A stretch of 6,943 nt of DNA, from the NCBI GenBank assembly GCA_000436795.1, contig HF993225.1, forward strand, positions 46,044 to 52,986, read 5' to 3'. Of the stretch, positions 5,808 through 6,943 are shown in pieces (position 1 is the first letter of the stretch; each line of letters opens with the position of its first letter). The position numbers were made by a program, and so were the translations under genes. The stretch is from Bacteroides sp. CAG:1076 (GTDB taxonomy: Bacteria > Bacteroidota > Bacteroidia > Bacteroidales > Bacteroidaceae). Below the pieces are notes generated by a model. It was not told the origin of the DNA, did no database searches, and saw only the letters and a program-made list of their open reading frames with translations.

Positions 5808-6943
5808 TTATTTCAAGCGAGCTTGGATAGCCTTAGACTCTTCTTCGTATCCTGGTTTGTTCAGCAGGGCAAACATATTCTTCTTGTAAGCTTCTACACC
5901 CGGCTGGTTGAACGGATTAACTCCGAGCAGGTAACCGCTGATACCGCAAGCCTTTTCGAAGAAGTAAATCAACTGTCCCAGATAGTATTCGTTCAGTTTC
6001 GGAACGCTGACGCGCATGTTAGGAACACCGCCGTCTACGTGTGCTAACTGAGTACCCAGTTCGGCCATTTTGTTTACTTCGTCTACGCGCTTTCCGGCAA
6101 GGAAGTTCAGACCGTCCAGGTTTTCTTCGTCAGAAGGTACACGGAGTTCGTGGTTCGGAGTTTCAATAGAAACAACAGTTTCGTAGATAGTACGTTCACC
6201 TTCCTGAATCCATTGTCCCATTGAGTGCAGGTCAGTAGAGAAGTCTACAGAGCTTGGGTAGATACCTTTGTGGTCCTTACCTTCTGATTCTCCGTAAAGC
6301 TGTTTCCACCATTCCATGAAGTAATGAAGTTTCGGCTGGAAGTTTACCAGAATTTCAATCTTCTTGCCGCTCTGATACAGTTCGTTGCGTGTCGCAGCAT
6401 ACAGAGCAGCCGGGTTTTCCATCATATTCTGGTTAGCACAAACCTCTTCCATCTTGCGTGCACCTTCTACCAACTGGTCGATGTCGATGCCTGCAACTGC
6501 GATAGGAAGCAAGCCAACCGGAGTAAGAACAGAGAAACGTCCGCCTACGTTGTCAGGAATAATGAATGATTTGTAACCTTCTTTGTCGGCTGTTACACGG
6601 GCTGCACCCTTCTTTGCATCAGTTACTGCAACGATGACCTTACGTGCCATTTCCTTGCCGCGCTGGTCTTCGCATTGTTTTTTCAGTAGGCGGAAAGCCA
6701 AAGCTGTTTCGGTTGTAGTACCCGATTTAGAGATATTGATTACACCAAATTTCTTGTCTTTCAGGAAAGAAGTCAGCTCGTACAAGTAATCTTCACCAAT
6801 GTTGTGTCCGGCAAAGATGATAGTAGGCTGTCCTGCTTTCTTTTCTTGCAACCACAAGAAGCTGTTGGACATAGCTTCGATAACGGCGCGGGCACCCAGA
6901 TAGCTTCCGCCGATACCAGCAACAACTACAACTTCACAGTTTT
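5808..6943 (-). CDS. pgi: Glucose-6-phosphate isomerase (N-terminus off window)
   Basis: The enzyme interconverts glucose 6-phosphate and fructose 6-phosphate in glycolysis and gluconeogenesis. The frame is open to the right edge. Codons above 6872 encode [18 protein letters not shown], a conserved PGI block, so the Met at 6872 is internal and the gene continues off the window. About 377 residues are visible; short bacterial PGIs have about 445, so some 70 are missing. Visible hallmarks are the phosphate-binding SKSGTTTET (6711-6737), PGI signature 1 [14 protein letters not shown] (6513-6554), the catalytic Glu in LYGESEGK (about 6290), the catalytic His in DLHSMGQ (about 6227), and signature 2 [18 protein letters not shown] (5883-5936) with its terminal catalytic Lys. 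The protein ends in TAA at 5810-5808. An inverted repeat and then the HAD-family gene follow on the same strand. The promoter is outside the window. Confidence 0.97.
   Translation of the reverse strand, partial: NCEVVVVAGIGGSYLGARAVIEAMSNSFLWLQEKKAGQPTIIFAGHNIGEDYLYELTSFLKDKKFGVINISKSGTTTETALAFRLLKKQCEDQRGKEMARKVIVAVTDAKKGAARVTADKEGYKSFIIPDNVGGRFSVLTPVGLLPIAVAGIDIDQLVEGARKMEEVCANQNMMENPAALYAATRNELYQSGKKIEILVNFQPKLHYFMEWWKQLYGESEGKDHKGIYPSSVDFSTDLHSMGQWIQEGERTIYETVVSIETPNHELRVPSDEENLDGLNFLAGKRVDEVNKMAELGTQLAHVDGGVPNMRVSVPKLNEYYLGQLIYFFEKACGISGYLLGVNPFNQPGVEAYKKNMFALLNKPGYEEESKAIQARLK

Noticed and set aside
6870..6872. ATG at 6872 as the start of pgi
   Set aside because: The upstream codons encode the conserved [15 protein letters not shown] block of PGI, so the gene continues off the right edge.

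Overview
The window reads as a core chromosomal segment of a Bacteroides-type member of the Bacteroidota. The reasons are a moderately AT-rich composition with very AT-rich gaps, start codons without clear Shine-Dalgarno sequences, several close matches to the Bacteroides sigma-ABfr -7 box (TAnnTTTG) in front of genes, a tRNA gene that does not encode its CCA end, and proteins typical of that group (a Bacteroidota-type LptD, AsnA and a short bacterial PGI). The species cannot be fixed from the sequence alone.

Layout, left to right. Positions 1-2000 (+) hold the C-terminal part of a large outer-membrane barrel protein of the LptD / LPS-assembly family; its start is off the left edge. A perfect 20-bp hairpin (2021-2065) separates it from the convergent uracil-DNA glycosylase gene ung (2079-2741, -). 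A gap of about 580 bp without a convincing gene (2742-3323) follows; it holds the probable ung promoter, a lone + strand -7 box, an unusual pair of TTTGTACAAA palindromes, and the asnA terminator. The asparagine synthetase gene asnA (3324-4364, -) has a good promoter just upstream. It is divergent from a tRNA-Arg(CCG) gene (4596-4667, +), which is followed by a textbook intrinsic terminator. After a gap with terminator hairpins come a HAD-family sugar-phosphatase/phosphoglucomutase-like gene (4954-5682, -) and the glucose-6-phosphate isomerase gene pgi (5808 to the right edge, -, N-terminus missing). An 85-bp inverted repeat lies between those two.

The genes are housekeeping functions: LPS export to the outer membrane, base-excision repair, asparagine synthesis, arginine decoding and hexose-phosphate metabolism. 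Only pgi and the HAD gene look like a possible transcription unit. I saw no phage, transposon, CRISPR or defence genes and no clearly new system. The items most worth a second look are non-coding: the 2742-3323 gap, the inverted repeat between pgi and the HAD gene, and the hairpin upstream of asnA and the tRNA. Within proteins they are the charged loop and C-terminal Cys pair of LptD and the E-N variant of motif IV in the HAD protein.
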